This document shows positions 1 to 13,217 of a DNA stretch of 64,000 bases, piece by piece (position 1 is the first letter of the stretch; the number at the start of each line of letters is the position of its first letter). The stretch comes from Dicaeum eximium (lineage: Eukaryota; Chordata; Aves; Passeriformes; Dicaeidae). The DNA lies in assembly GCA_013396995.1 (NCBI GenBank), contig VWZP01005541.1, positions 186,001 through 250,000 of the forward strand, in the 5' to 3' direction. The notes below the pieces were generated by a model. The model was not told the origin of the DNA, ran no database searches, and saw only the letters and a program-made list of their open reading frames with translations. The translations under genes and the position numbers were made by a program.

Positions 1-1555
1 ACAGTTGTGCTTTCTAGCTTTCCTTAACAGAAACTGCCCAGTACCAAGGAAAATCTGACTAATACACAGTCCCAGTTAAAAGCATTCTCTGATCAAGCTA
101 ATTCTTTCCCACCACATAGTGTCTGAGTTATTTTTCTTTTTTTGCAAAATGTAAATAACAGAATTTGAGAGGTTCTATCAATAATGCTTAAATAAAAATC
201 TCCTCAATACACAAAGCACATCTGCAGAATATTCTAGATCTTACTAATGAATGCCAAGAATCGAGTTTGTTACATGCTGATTTTCTCTTATGCATGTTAT
301 AACAATGGAAGTTCGTTGAAACACACAGGATGTAACATGTAAGATATTCTCACTTACATTAAGCTCTCATTCCTGGCTTGGTTCCACAGGTGCATCTTTG
401 TAAACTTCATCTGCTGCTCTTCCCAGAAAGGACAGAAGGAGTTGCCATTTGTGTAAGAACACCCATATCAGATCTCCTGAACAGGGTTTGCTATGATTTA
501 AGAAATCCCACCACAATGGACCGGGCTACTTAAGAAAAATCTCAATATAGGACAATTTTTAGAGTTTATTGTATCAGCTATCCAATTTCAACCAAATCAG
601 CCAGCCCTGGACACAAGCCTGAAACAGTCTGTTAATTAGAATATATGATAATGTCTGTGTGATAACCAGAATAAGCACAGTTTTAGATTTTTGCTTCACT
701 ATTAAAAAAATTATTAAACCCATGAAATCTAGCAGCTGAAGACAGCTATTACGGAGGAGGTGTTTCCCTTCACTAAATGCAAAGCTTTATTTTTATGTTT
801 TGGTTTTCTTCTGATCAAGATTTCCCATCTGCTATGTTCTCCACTAAAGAATTTTCCAGTGAGCTCTCTTCAGATTTGATTTGACAATCATGTGGACAGG
901 AAAGGCTGCTTTTCCCGCACGTGTCTTTCAAGTTCAATTGCACTGCCTTGACCATTGAAAAAACACACCACTGCAGTGTGAATCAACTTTTAAAAGTCTA
1001 CAGTGTGGAGTTTTTTTAATCTGAAGGCAGAAACCCCAGCTCTGCGCCCCGACCATTCTACTGTTTTCCCATGCTACAGCACACAGGGCAGCAAAATCTG
1101 AGCCATCTTGATGCCTTTCTGAACAGGGACCTACCTTGTGTGTGAAACAAAGTAACTTGGTCTTCTGCCTTGGAAAGCCCTTCTTCAAACATTGGCCAAA
1201 ATAAGGCACACAGAGCACACAGACACACAGTAAGAATAATAAAGAAAATTAGACTGGAGACACTCTCCTTCTAATACATGAGATGAGGCTCCGGACTGAT
1301 CCTTACAGAGGATGCAGAAGGAGAAAACTTTTAAAATGTCTGACCTACTTAAGTGGATGGTGTATATGTTGTTCATCATTCAAGACACAGTCAGTTTATC
1401 AGAGCCTGGAGCCTTCTTGATTTCCCATATGGAGCCTGTCACATCCACGGTTTTTATTTAAACTCCAGGTCTGTATGACAGCAAGTAAAAAATAAAATTA
1501 AAAAAAAAATTTAAAAATACAGTTCACATGAGCTTTATCAAGGTAGGGATTGCAT

Positions 1556-1690
1556 TTCTCCCATAATGGAGCAAAACAGAGAAAGCCAGAGTGACCTACT
1601 CAACACCAGATGGTGAGCACCTTCTGAGCAGGAAGCAGAATCCAGGTCTGCCTTCTACTTCCTCACCTGAATTCTGTCACCTACAGAGTA
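1556..1690 (-). repeat. Possible ancient MIR/CORE-type SINE remnant
   Basis: The stretch has the order of motifs seen in the reverse complement of MIR-like SINEs: an ACAGAGA-type box, a weak GTGACC..CTCAACA segment, then CAGAATCCAGGTCTGCCTTC, which resembles the GGAATAGAACCCAGGTCTCC segment of such elements. Similarity is patchy, and I rate it as a weak call that a profile search could easily overturn. Confidence 0.3.
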
Positions 1691-4008
1691 ATAAAAACAC
1701 TTCCTCCCTTCATGTACTATAAAAAAAAAATCTACAAGTCCTCATATATATCTATGATATAAGAGATGTAGAGATATGGAAGAAACACTCTTTTCCTCCA
1801 CACCAGAATCTTTGTATTAATTTTCTCCCTTTAAATATACATCAAAGTTATGTTTAAGTTCTTCTGTCCTTCATAAACCATTTAAAGACATTTGAAATGC
1901 ACAGAATGCATCAGCAACCATCCAGGAAAATGGAAGTGTCCAAATAATTTTGAAAGCCACAGTGATGCCTTCATAACCTAAATGAAAATTGTGCAAATAT
2001 CAGACAGCTCATGAGATTCAACACAATTCAGAAGTTATTGCCTGGTTTCAACAATGAGAAGGCATACATTCACTTTTTATTTTACAAAGTAATTCTGACA
2101 ACATTTTTCAGCTTAAGCAATGCTGCAGTGGCAACTTTTCAACGTGCCCTTTAATAACTGGAGTGGTACATGTGAACTGCGTGAAGCAGAATCTTTGTGT
2201 GACAGGAGTTAACAAAGCCCATGAAAGGGCTAAACCACACACTGTTTTATAAAATAAGAGAGTTCAGAAGCAGTGCTGATCTGTATTTACATTCTGGTAG
2301 CACCCATGACCTGTTCTGTGCCTGAGATTTGAGCCAAATTTAGAGGAGGTGCTTTCCCGAGAAGCTCTACACTTAAAGGAATTACCATAATCATCTATTA
2401 TATTTCACCAAAAAGGACCTGGGAAATGCAAAGTTTAACACAGAGATCATCTGAAGGAAAGCTGACCTTCAGAATTTTGAGGCAGTAATTTCCTCACATG
2501 ATGCTCTAATATCAGTAACTGGTTCATCTGAGCAATGGCATCTGTGGGAAGAACACTGCCAAACTTGGAGCAAACCTTCCTGACGTGACATATATGCTCA
2601 TTTAGCACAGTGCTCTGTATCCCTTTGAAAGTCAGCAGATTTAAATAAAGCCTTTAAGGCTGAAGTCCTGGCTGTTTGAGATCAAAGAGGGTTTCTGTCC
2701 TGAAACTCCCTCCTCAATGTTTTTCACATCCAGATTACTCTAGATGTTGTTATTGTAGCTAGTTCATGCTGATCACCTGAGAAGTTTATTTGGCATCCAT
2801 TAATCCCATCAAAAGTGAGCTGTCACCAAAAAAAAAAAAAAGACATCACAAAAGTGATATCGTTACAGAGAGCTCAATGTGCATTGTTTTGAATTTACCT
2901 CTGCATTCTTCTCAGGCTCTCGCTTGCTGCCTTTGCAAGCCCTGCAGAACCTGCTGTGAGTCACTTGCTCTGTTTCACCTTGGACCTCTCTTATTACCAG
3001 AGAGGAGCTTGCTGGAGCCCCAGTCACTACAGCCCTGGCAGCTGGCACAGAACCCTGACATCTGAGGAGGAATAAACACTGTAATTTTTCCGGCTGGCTG
3101 TCCCCTTTTTTTTCCTTAAGTCTATTAATGCAACATACTGTAAAGTTATAGCCAGCTACCTATAAAGCTGGAAGTCTGTGTTTGCTAATTATATTAAGCA
3201 CTAGGATGTGGTAGCTTATGGAGTGTGTGAGGCAGGTATCCATCAAACCATTTGCAAATTATATACTGGAAGTGCTGTTCAGGATCCTGAACATTACCCT
3301 CTAGTGTTACTAATCCTTTATACAGATATGTGCTGTTTAATTGCCAGGTGGGAATTACAATGACACGTTACATGACTAATTTTTCAAACTACAATTGTAC
3401 TATTTCCCCCACCCTCCTCCTTATACTTTTCCTGTCAATCTCCTTTCACTCTACTCTGTTGCTGTTTCTCTTGCCAGAACCACCTTCTTTGGTAGCAACT
3501 GCAACACTTTAAAAGTAGAAAATACGGTATTAAAATGTACCGCACAGAATGGACTCAATAAAGTATGCTTTCACACGTCCCAAAACCAACCCTCTCTACC
3601 CTAACCCTATGTAAGATTGCTTTGAAAGCTGGTGTCTCTCAAGAATATTCAATCTCTAATTATAATTTCCACGATGAGAAGCATAACCACTGTTGCCACA
3701 CTATGCGACTAATAGAGACCCTAGTTAAGTATGTTTTCTGTGTGAGTGCTCTATACTCAGGGGAGTTTCAGGGAGCAATGCTGGTACAGACATGTTCCAA
3801 AATATTAGCCTTAAATTCCCCTACAACCAACAGCCCTTGGATCCTAGATGCAAAACACAAGAAGGTATTTTGTGATAGGTCACAATGCCAGAGACTGAAA
3901 GGCACCGGTTATAATGTGGGGTTTTTTAGAACACGTAAGAGAACTTCTCCCCCCACCCCAAAATGAATGGCTCAGAATTTCTGAAGCACAGGGGGCAGGG
4001 TCATTCCA

Positions 4009-4034
4009 AATGTAGCTCACAGTGGAGCTACATT
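4009..4034. repeat. Perfect inverted repeat, 10-bp arms with 6-nt loop
   Basis: AATGTAGCTC at 4009-4018 is mirrored exactly by GAGCTACATT at 4025-4034 around ACAGTG. It could form a small hairpin in DNA or intronic RNA. No nearby feature gives it a role. Confidence 0.8.
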
Positions 4035-6600
4035 CACACTTCTCAGTACAGCACTCTACAGTCTTTTCCCCCCGGGACAATCTCCAAAGGCATGTTAGAT
4101 CAAAGGTATGCTCTGTCACCACAGACACGCCTGGATACTGGTGAGTTTGCAGGACTGGGACAAGTCATCATAATTTTTTTCTTGTTGCTAACAGATATTA
4201 ATTCACTTTTTATCTTGCCAGAGTTTGAAAGTGCTTTTGACAGCCGCAACTACCTGAGATACAGAGAGCTCAGGAAATTCCTTAGGTTACAAAGTCCTGC
4301 AAACACATCAGAGACAAGATTACAGCTGTGACTCCTGATGCAATTTTTACCATTCTTTATATGGGTTTCCTCTATTTCACAAGCATTTATTCAAGTTTCC
4401 ATACTCCAGGCACTATTCTACAAGCCCCTACATTGATAGCCAGGAAAAACCATGAACACAAAGCAAATCTGTCACCAGCAAATTGAGAACAATGTGAACC
4501 ATGTCTCTGTAATGCTATTATTCTCACACACAACTTCAGAGTGTGACAGATGACGGGAAACAGTATTTCCAAATTAGATGAACAAACTTTCATTCAATAC
4601 TAATTCTCTCTTGGGGCCTTAACGAGAAGAGAAGGAAGGCTCTTTCAGCCTGGGGCCTGGAGAAGCACCCCACAAATCTTCACATCAATTGACAGAAACA
4701 AAACAAAAATTAACCAGTACGGGCATCCGATTCCCATGTATTGCCCAGAGACACCACTTGCCGAATTACAACAACAAACTTTACAGCATATTAAACTTCA
4801 AATCAAAAAGATTTTCATGAGGATAGGCAGTATTACAGATCCAGCAGCTCCACCCACCTCATTACCTTACCAAGATTTCTTCCTAAAGCAGAAGTGTTCA
4901 TTCAGGAAGGCACTGGCCACTCTGTCACAGAACAGCCCTCGAAAAAAGGGACTAACAAAACTCCTTCAAAAGAGTGTTAGCAACTCCCTGTTGGCTTCTA
5001 ACATCTAGAGACAAAAGTCAAGCTGTAAAGCCACACCATGCTGATTCCCAGAAATGTACATAAGTTTCAAGTATTTTGGTGGGGGATATGGGGATATGAG
5101 AAGAATGGAAGACATATTTGGTAGGATTATTTTTATGTTGGCCCTCATAATTTTCCAGTTACTGTGAAGAATTTTCATTTTTACTACAGCACCTTTCTGA
5201 TGAAAACAATTTCTCAAAGTTAATCCCAAGCGCACTATAAATCCAATACTAATCTGAAAACAAAAGCTTTCTTTTGCTATGATCAAACAGCACTTCCAAA
5301 GTGTTCACAACTTCTGCAAGCAAAAGGGTTCTGGTTTTAGGCAATTTTTATGTAGGCACTATGTCAAAATTCAATCTTCATTTTTTGAACCTGCTTCTGC
5401 AAAAATGAATTTTAAAAAAGGATAAAACAAGTTGAAATGAATGGGGGAGAAACTCAAAGACAGCTTTAGGTCAGAGATGGCTTTTCCACTATGTTAACAT
5501 GATCTTGTTTGTGAAAATAAGATAATTCAAACAGCTGTCTGCTAGCTCCTGGGCTAAAACAGACAAGAAGTTTGCCTGGACAGCTCTAGCAAAAGATTCA
5601 AGTGGGATGTAAGAAAGGAAAGTGCATGAAACACTTCCAGAACAGGTAACAGGTAACCATTACCATGTACTTCATGATTCACAAATCTAGGGTCATATTT
5701 TGTAAGCTGAGAGAGTGGAAGATACAAGAAGAGTAATTAACTCTCTAACCAGGTTCATGCAGTGCTTATCTGAAAGAAGACTTCACAAAAACCTAGATGC
5801 AGAAAAGATATGCTACTACCAAAAAACTACAATAAACCCAAATACTTATTTCAGCTTACAATTCTGAAAAACCTTGTCTTTGTCAGACACAGGGCAATTG
5901 CTTTTTTCCACCTTCCTTTTCTCTTGAGCTCCAGAAGCAGGATGGAACACTTGAATGTAGGATCTCATATATTCTATATCACTGAAGCAGTGAGTGCTTC
6001 AGTATCTATGTCATGTGACAGGGGGGCCTGAACAATAAGAACATAGAGTAACTTATTTATTGATGTGGTCAATCCTTTTTAAAATGACAAATTAAATTCT
6101 CACTTTCACTTCTTTGGTAACACAAGAATGTGTTAAGAGGGTAATACTGCAAACTGCACTGGCTAGAGGAAAGACACATTTGTTACTGCCATTCACTGCC
6201 AGTGGCTACAAGTCTGGAGGCTTTCCAATTTTCTCACCAAGGAAAAAAAAACCCTTTGCTAACCACAGTGAACTGTTAAATTGGTGGTTGCACAAATACA
6301 ACAGAAGAAAGCATGAAGACCCATCAAATGCTGAAACAAACATACATCAAACCAAGTAGGAATCTTCCATTAGAGGTAATAAAAATATGTTCAGTGATAT
6401 AACTGTGTAAAAGGGCACCCTGCTCTGCTTAGAGCTATCTCTAGTGTTAATCACACCATGGCTTCTTGCTTTATTACATCCATTTTATGATGAACAGCAT
6501 ATGAAGCTCCAGTTGCAGAACTGACGCAAGGGAAGTTCTTCCATAAACTGTGCTTGATACTTAATATTTTCTACCTCAGCTACCGTAAGGCATGATGTTC

Positions 6601-6609
6601 CCACGTGAC
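6601..6609 (-). promoter_or_regulatory. CACGTG E-box with MITF/TFE-type flanks (candidate)
   Basis: The minus strand reads GTCACGTGG around a perfect CACGTG palindrome (6602-6607). A T immediately 5' of the hexamer is the flank preferred by MITF/TFEB-class factors. MYRIP acts on melanosomes, so an intronic MITF site is plausible, but a 6-bp motif is expected by chance every few kilobases and nothing else here marks an enhancer. Confidence 0.3.
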
Positions 6610-7069
6610 ATTAAATGCCCATACTTAAAGAATCTTGTGCAATTTTAATTAGCTTTTAATTTGTCACCTTCACTGAGAGTCCCTCAGCTTATGCAAAACT
6701 GAAAGGCTAAGTAAGTCCAACCTATAATTTGTGTGCTGCTTATTATGTGGAAAAACTGTGTTACATCCTTTCATATCCAGCTGCTCTCAGGTTAGCAGTC
6801 CCAATATTTTTGCACACTATTTATGTAATATTTATTAATACTAGGGAAAATGTTTAATAGCCTTTCTAACCATGACTTGCTGAAGGTAGGTGAAGACAAA
6901 CACAGGCAAGCATTTATATATTAACATTGAACATAAACCGCAACATTCTACCCTCATTCATTCCCTAGAAGAATCCAAGCATTTACCTTTCTGTGCAACT
7001 GAAAACCACAAAGGTTTAGGCATGCTGACTGCAGCAAAACTCTTCTAATAACAGTACATTAATAATACT

Positions 7070-7255
7070 TAGCACTTTACAACCAGAGCATCTAACTTTC
7101 CAACCACTAACCTCCAAGAGCTCAGGGTCATCAAATCCATTCTGCACAAAGGGAAACCTGACATATGGAAGTTTCCCAAGGTCACTTGATAGCTACAACT
7201 GGGGTCCAGAGCTTAGTCAGATCCTGGATCCAGGACTGATTAGTCCTCCATGCAC
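7070..7255 (-). repeat. Ancient SINE-like remnant (MIR/CORE or LINE-3-tail type)
   Basis: Read on the plus strand it follows the order of the reverse complement of an ancient amniote SINE: TTAGCACTTTACAACCAGAG, then AGGGTCATCA and CCATTCTGCACAAAGGGAAA, then CCCAAGGTCACTTGATAGC, then a diverged AGAGC..CCTGG..CCAGGACTGATTAGTCC block. The GGGAAAC...CCAAGGTCAC spacing is shorter than usual, as if about ten bases were lost. Several boxes in the right order make this better than chance, but the exact subfamily is not resolved. Confidence 0.5.
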
Positions 7256-7821
7256 TCAGGTACACGTTCACTTCCAAGGCTACTTAAAGCTAGAAAAGTT
7301 TGCCTAATCAGCACTTGTATTTAGCTGTTTTAATAGACCTCTTTCATACTCTCCTCTTCAATTCCATCTTTAGATACTTTCCTTAAAGCTAAGTGCAGCA
7401 CTGCAGTCTGCTGAATGTTATGAAAGTTCAGCTTTATTCTGTCTAGCAGAAATAAAATTCTTCACAGTGCATACTTCAAAATAATTAAGACAGATCAGTA
7501 TAGCAAAAAACCCAGCAGAGATCAACCTGTCAAAGCAACCAGTTTGCACATTTCTCTCTCTCCTCCTCCAGTTAGGGAATGACTGAATAAACCAAAGATT
7601 GTTCTTGGCTCCTGTGCAAAATCAAAGCTCTTGTCCTTGCTCTTCATAGGTACAGTGAGAAAAAGGATATGGTGTCTAAGATCCACTGTGATGCTAAAGC
7701 ATGGTAAGGACAAGGAGGTCAAGTGACAGGATACAAAACAGAGAGATAGTGGCAGGACAAGGAAGAAGAAAAAAATTTCAAGAGAGTAGCATGAATTTTT
7801 GGAAGGAATTGCATCAATTTC

Positions 7822-7878
7822 TATGTACCGCTGTATGTATGTACCGCTGACAAAAGCGGTATGTACCGCTGACAAAAG
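7822..7878 (+). repeat. Short tandem repeat with CpG-bearing hairpin (22-bp period)
   Basis: TATGTACCGCTGACAAAAG occurs at 7838-7856 and exactly again at 7860-7878. A partial third copy, TATGTACCGCTG, is at 7822-7833. Inside the array TACCGCT (7842-7848) and AGCGGTA (7855-7861) are inverted around GACAAA. The repeated CpGs stand out in a CpG-poor background. This looks like a recent local duplication. Confidence 0.85.
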
Positions 7879-10800
7879 TAGTTTTCACTGCAATTTACTT
7901 AAAACTAGTAAAACCCTTAAATACAATATGAATGGGGTCATTCAGAGAACTTTCAAAAAAGCAAAACAAGACCCATATGGGTCAAATGAAGACAACATGC
8001 ACATGGTAGAACTAAGACTTTATCTTCTGTGCTATGCCACAGCGCAAATGAACGCTCCTATACAATTCTATGGTCTTGGAAGCAAATACACATTTCCTGG
8101 CATTTACTTGACAATGTCACAGCTTCCAAGTTCTGTAGAAGTTCTCACTGATGTTAGACAGGGACCTCAAAGAGCAGAAATAGCAACTGTCACAAAACTA
8201 CACACAAAGTTCCAAGCTAGGGCTGAGGCAGACTACCTAAAATACATTTTGGCTTCCTTTTACCAGATGGTTGAGCCTGCTTAAAAGCAAAACAAATTGC
8301 TAAGCAGCATTATATCTTCATTAGTTTTCCACAACTAAATCCTGAAACTGTTTTTGTTACAGCCAAATGCACTGAAAAACAAATACAAAAATCAATTATG
8401 AACTAGAAGTATTACTTTTCCTCAAGTACAATATCAAGGTTTTGTCAAATTTTGTGGGTTTTTTATCTTTTTCCCTGTAAAGAGTTTTACACTAAAACTT
8501 GCATCAGCTAAGCACAAGATATGTACTTTTTGGCAGGCTAACTTCAACTTTATCATGTTTCCACAAACACATGATTTTTTCTGCTGACATTAAAACACAT
8601 TACATTGTTTATAGACCCCTCCAAAAAAACCATACAAAATATAAAGGTTTTATTTAAGACTGTTCCTGAGGCTGGCAAAGCTCCTTTCTATTTGAAGAGT
8701 GTTCCCCCTGCCAAGTGAGTCTAGACTTTTATTTTCTGTTGTAATTTTCATTTTATCAGAAGCATTGCTCCATTTTTACTTTAGTGTTAATCTCAATACA
8801 TGCCAGTTGCAGAAAAATGTACTGGCTACTGCAGGTAGACTAGACCTTAATGCATTTTCTCAAATCTCATTCTGATGTGCATTAAAAAACCCTAATGCAT
8901 ATCTAATTTGTCTAACTAATTATCAAATTCCAGTAAGACAATTACATTTGCTACTGACGCAAATTGTTACAGTCTAGTTATATTCAACAAGGCACCCCAA
9001 CAAACTCAAAATAAAATGTAAAGAACATTCAGCAATAACTCTGGATTGAAGAGTTGATGAAGGTAATTGATATACCCCTGCTTTCTTCTTTCTAAAAGTA
9101 GCACTTAAATTGGGTGTACAAAAACCAAAGTTAAAAAAACCCCAAAAGAGCAGTTCTCTTAAACATTCAAATACATCTGTGCTGCAAGAAACAAGTGTGA
9201 CAATTTTTGAGACCCAGTTTGAACCACCCGAAACACTACTTTGACTGCAAGAAGTCCAAGTATGTGCAGGGTGAGTGCGCTTTTCCCTGGTTAATGATGT
9301 AAAGGAGGAAAGGACCAGTGACTGGGCCTCTATCTCTTAATAACTGTTACTAGCAAAGGACCACCACCAACAAAGCAGCTCTTATAAAGCAGAAAAATGA
9401 CCTCCTGCAGACCCTCTCACCCATGGCCTGGCTCAAGAAAGCAAAGCAGGAGTCCACTAAGTGATGAACACTCGCCACCCAAGCAAGAGCTTTGAGAACA
9501 AGTGAGAAAATCACAGGACAGATGGGTGTGAAGGCATGAAAGGATTAGGTGCCCATGTTCCCACTCACAACTGAGACAGAAATCTTTTGACATACAGATG
9601 GTGAGACCAGAAGTGAACCAAGAATGCAGGGGAATTCATGCATGATAGTCATGAAAAGCTGAGGTGGACAGCCAGATGTTTGTACACCTTATTTTAGATT
9701 GGACTCTCTGTACTCATACTAATCAGACCAGAAGTAAAACGTGATTGGTTTAGAAAACCTGCAAAAATATGCATTTTAATGGATTATGCTTTTTTAAAAA
9801 TTCTTTTTATTAGTACAAGTATTGAACTGAAAAGCAGAATACCACAAGCAGGGTCTTTTGGGAAATGGCTCCTTGGGGAATGGAAAAGTGGTCTCAGACA
9901 TGTAGAAAGCATGCCTTATTTCTACTAAATGAGCAAAGAACCTCTCTGTCTGGCACCAAAAGCATTAATCCAGAGGGCAAAGAAACTGTGCCTGGAATCT
10001 ACTCAGCCAGGAAGACTTAAAAAGTACAGACCTCAGCAAGCTGCCTAAATACATTGTCTGACAGGTGTCTAATAAGGAGACGTACAAGGCTCTGGAAGAA
10101 TTGGAAGTGCACTACACAGAAATCAAAACCTTGAAATTAGTATTATACAACTTTATCAAAGAGTACTGACAGACTAAGAAGTTACACATGAGAGGTGAAA
10201 CCCCCAAGAACATTAACAATAGTATTCAGAGACAAATCTATATTAAAAAGCAGAATGTGTGCTAAATCTGGGAAATTGGGAAATTTAAGGAAGGTTCTCC
10301 TGTTCTTCACAAGATTAATTCAGACATTGCTGTAAAGAAATCTTTGAGCCTAAGATTCCATATCAAGCCCAATTTCTAACTTTTAAAAGATGTATGGCAA
10401 CAGGAGATGTGCTTTAAAGGAATTAAAACACCAAAGTTTTCATTGGCTTATTGATGAGTCTTCTGCTTTTGGAAGAAGCAGAAAATAACTTTTTTGACCG
10501 ACTTTCTAAAAATGTCCTATGTTTCAAATGGTGACTTGAATTTTTGCTCTTTGCACAATGCTAATGTAGATGTCTGCCTTGGAAGATGAAAATGAACAGA
10601 ACAGGTTGTCTCCACCGGGGTCAAGCCTTGAAAGACGAACTCAATATGTCAACTTTCCCTGAGTGCAGAACACAGTCTTCAGATATTTCTAGCCCACTAG
10701 AGCTCACCTCCTATTGTGCAGTAAGATGTGCAGGCAAATAACAGCTAAACCAAGAACCACCTCCACTATCTGTGCTGCCTGATCAAAGCTAAAAATAAAA

Positions 10801-11689
10801 GACACAAGCAGAGGAACTGGGGAGAGGCAGGAGAACACAGTCCACCTGAGGAATAAGTCACTGAGAAGACGACAGGAACTCAAAAAGACTGGTGTGCTTT
10901 TCCCTGCAAGAAATACTGAGTAAAACCCCAAAAAGCTATACCATCGCCCCCTCAAACACACAAAAAAGCCCCTACCAAATTAAAATACATCAGCAGTCTC
11001 TGAGGAATACTAATCCCTGATCTACCTACAGGGATTTTTAAGTAGCACAGTCCAATAAACAGGAACATAAAATTATTAGCAGCAGTGTTAGTTAATTCAT
11101 TCACTGAAAAATAACTCAAGCTGTGTCTCAGGTCTCATAAATAAAGAAAATGCTTACAAATGAGTTACAGGTGGGTGACTCTGTGGGCTGCATAGGATTG
11201 TGGGCAAAGCCCTGACTTCAAGGGTCAGAAATAGCATTTTTATGATATTGATTTTTTCTTCTGAAATTAAATTCTTCTGAGACATTTTCTGTGGAGTCAG
11301 CAAAAGGTATTTTAAGTGCAGCTCATCAGCATCCACAAACCTGGCTGCTGTGCTGCTGCCTGTATGGGTGAATGCAGGATAAGTGGAAGAAAGCGGTGTA
11401 ATAGGGAATGGTTGAATGACTAAGGCAGGAACAAGCACCGGCTCCACAGCTGTCTGTGTTGCTGGAAAAGATCCTCCTGTCATTCATCTGCCTCATCACC
11501 AGGGAAAAGTGCATTTCTGTAGGTTTTCCAGGGTAAAAAGGATCAGGTGCCCCAAAGAACACAACCACCTTTGCCTTCAAAGATTGACGTTTAGAAATTG
11601 GCATTGTCTGTCTGGGATCCATATGATTTTAAGGACCTGTGTCAAAAGGCACAAACTTAATTCACAGATCCTGTAGGAAAGCTTACAGC

Positions 11690-12258
11690 ATCCTGGCCTG
11701 TACCAGGAATAGTGTGGCCAGCAGGACCAAGGAGGTCATTCTGCCCCTGTACTCGGCATTGGTGAGGGCACACCTTGAGTGCTGTGTCCAGTTCTGGCCT
11801 CTCAGTTTGGGAAGGACATTGAGACACTGGAGCGCGTCCAGAGGAGGCAACGAGGCTGGTGAGGGACTTGGAACACAAACCCTGTGAGGAACGACTGAGG
11901 GAGCTGGGGGTGTTTAGCCTGGAGAAAAGGAGACTCAGGGGTGACCTTATCACTCTCTACAACTTCCTGAAAGGTGGCTGTAGTCAGGTGGGGGTTGGGC
12001 TCTTTCTCCAGGCAGCAAATGACAATAGGAGAGGACACAGTCTTAAGCTGCACCAAGGGAAATACAGGTTGGATATTAGGAAGAAGTTTCTTATGGAAAG
12101 AGTGATAAAGTACTAGGGGAGGTGGTGGAGTCACCATCCCTGGATGTGCTTAAAAAGAGATTGGATGTGGCACTCAGTGCCATGGTCTAGTTGAGGTTTT
12201 AAGGCACAAGTTGGACTTCATGATCTTGAAGGTCTCTTCCAACCTAGACATTCTGTGA
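11690..12258 (+). mobile_element. CR1 LINE fragment (3' end), plus orientation
   Basis: This is the 3'-terminal part of an avian CR1 non-LTR retrotransposon, covering the end of ORF2 and the 3' tail. Diagnostic runs include AATAGTGTGGCCAGCAGGAC, GTGTCCAGTTCTGG, CAACGAGGCTGGTGAGGGAC, TTTAGCCTGGAGAAAAGGAG, GGTGGTGGAGTCACCATCCC and GATGTGGCACTCAGTGCCAT. It ends in AGGTCTCTTCCAACCTAGACATTCTGTGA, written here as AGGTCTCTTCCAACC followed by one copy of the terminal ATTCTGTGA unit. The element is 5'-truncated as usual for CR1. Near 12110-12122 it seems to lack the segment that normally encodes the GGAATGGGCTGCCCAG run. It lies antisense to MYRIP and is not capable of transposition. The upstream limit is approximate. 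Confidence 0.95.
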
Positions 12259-13217
12259 GTCCAAGTGGGTGTTAATGGGAAACAAGAGGGAATAGTATGG
12301 CTTCAGTGAGCACAGGAGCATCATTAAGCATTGCAAAGGGACTTATCTCTTGTCTTGATCCTGTGTTCTCCACTAATGAGAAAGATGAAGAATAAACAGC
12401 CATCTTTGTCACATATGTTCAGCTGCTTTAGTCACTAGTGGTCAAAATGAATCCATAAGGAATTGAATTATTACCTTCTTGTCTGACTTAAAGAGTGTTG
12501 GTCAAGACTACATCACCACAGCTACAGCTGCTTTTGGAACTTGGAGACAAGGACTATCACAGCCACCATCCAAGGAATGGCCCTTCTGCTGCTGTTAAGT
12601 GTTTTGCTTTGTTTTTCTAGTGCTATCTTTAAGTGCTGGGGCTCTCAGAAGGGTGAGATAGTAAATCCCTGATACCTTCTGCAAATAGAAGCCTGGCAGC
12701 ATATTCTTTAGCAGATGTTATGAATTATAACAGGTTGCACTGCCATTTTTTTTGGGTACTTGCCAAAGTAAGCTCAAGGCATCCCCGTCAATAAGCTGGC
12801 ATTTAGAAAAGCACTCTAAAACACAATCACAGCTGGATGATCTATTCACAAATATTCTTCCTTCCATTCTTGACCCATCAGTGGGATTAGCTGCCAAACT
12901 ATTAACTGCCTTACCACCATCTGTGCTCAGGTTCCATTAGTAACCCAGGTGTTTCAGGACATCCCAGTCCTACACAAGCTATGCCCACTTACTGCTTGCT
13001 GATACATCAGTCCAGCTAAACAAGCCTGGAAAATGCAACAGTAACCAAACACTCTCAGAACAAATTAACCTCTACAAAACCCAGGCACCTCAGGAATAAA
13101 TCAACCTCTACATAAACAGGTACTTCATGTCCTATCCCACCAGAGTTAACTACTGACAAATACAAGGAAAAGCTCAGGTCAGGCCACATGCTTTGCACAC
13201 GTTACTGAACAATAGGC
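12259..13217. other. Intronic sequence without recognisable features
   Basis: Between the CR1 tail and the MYRIP donor site nothing identifiable was seen. The AT-rich sequence has no coding frame of note and no repeat boundaries. Confidence 0.6.

Noticed and set aside
7799..8284. 161-codon plus-strand open frame
   Set aside because: It starts in the 22-bp tandem repeat and shows no family motif, splice context or coding-like composition. It is antisense to MYRIP intron and most likely chance.
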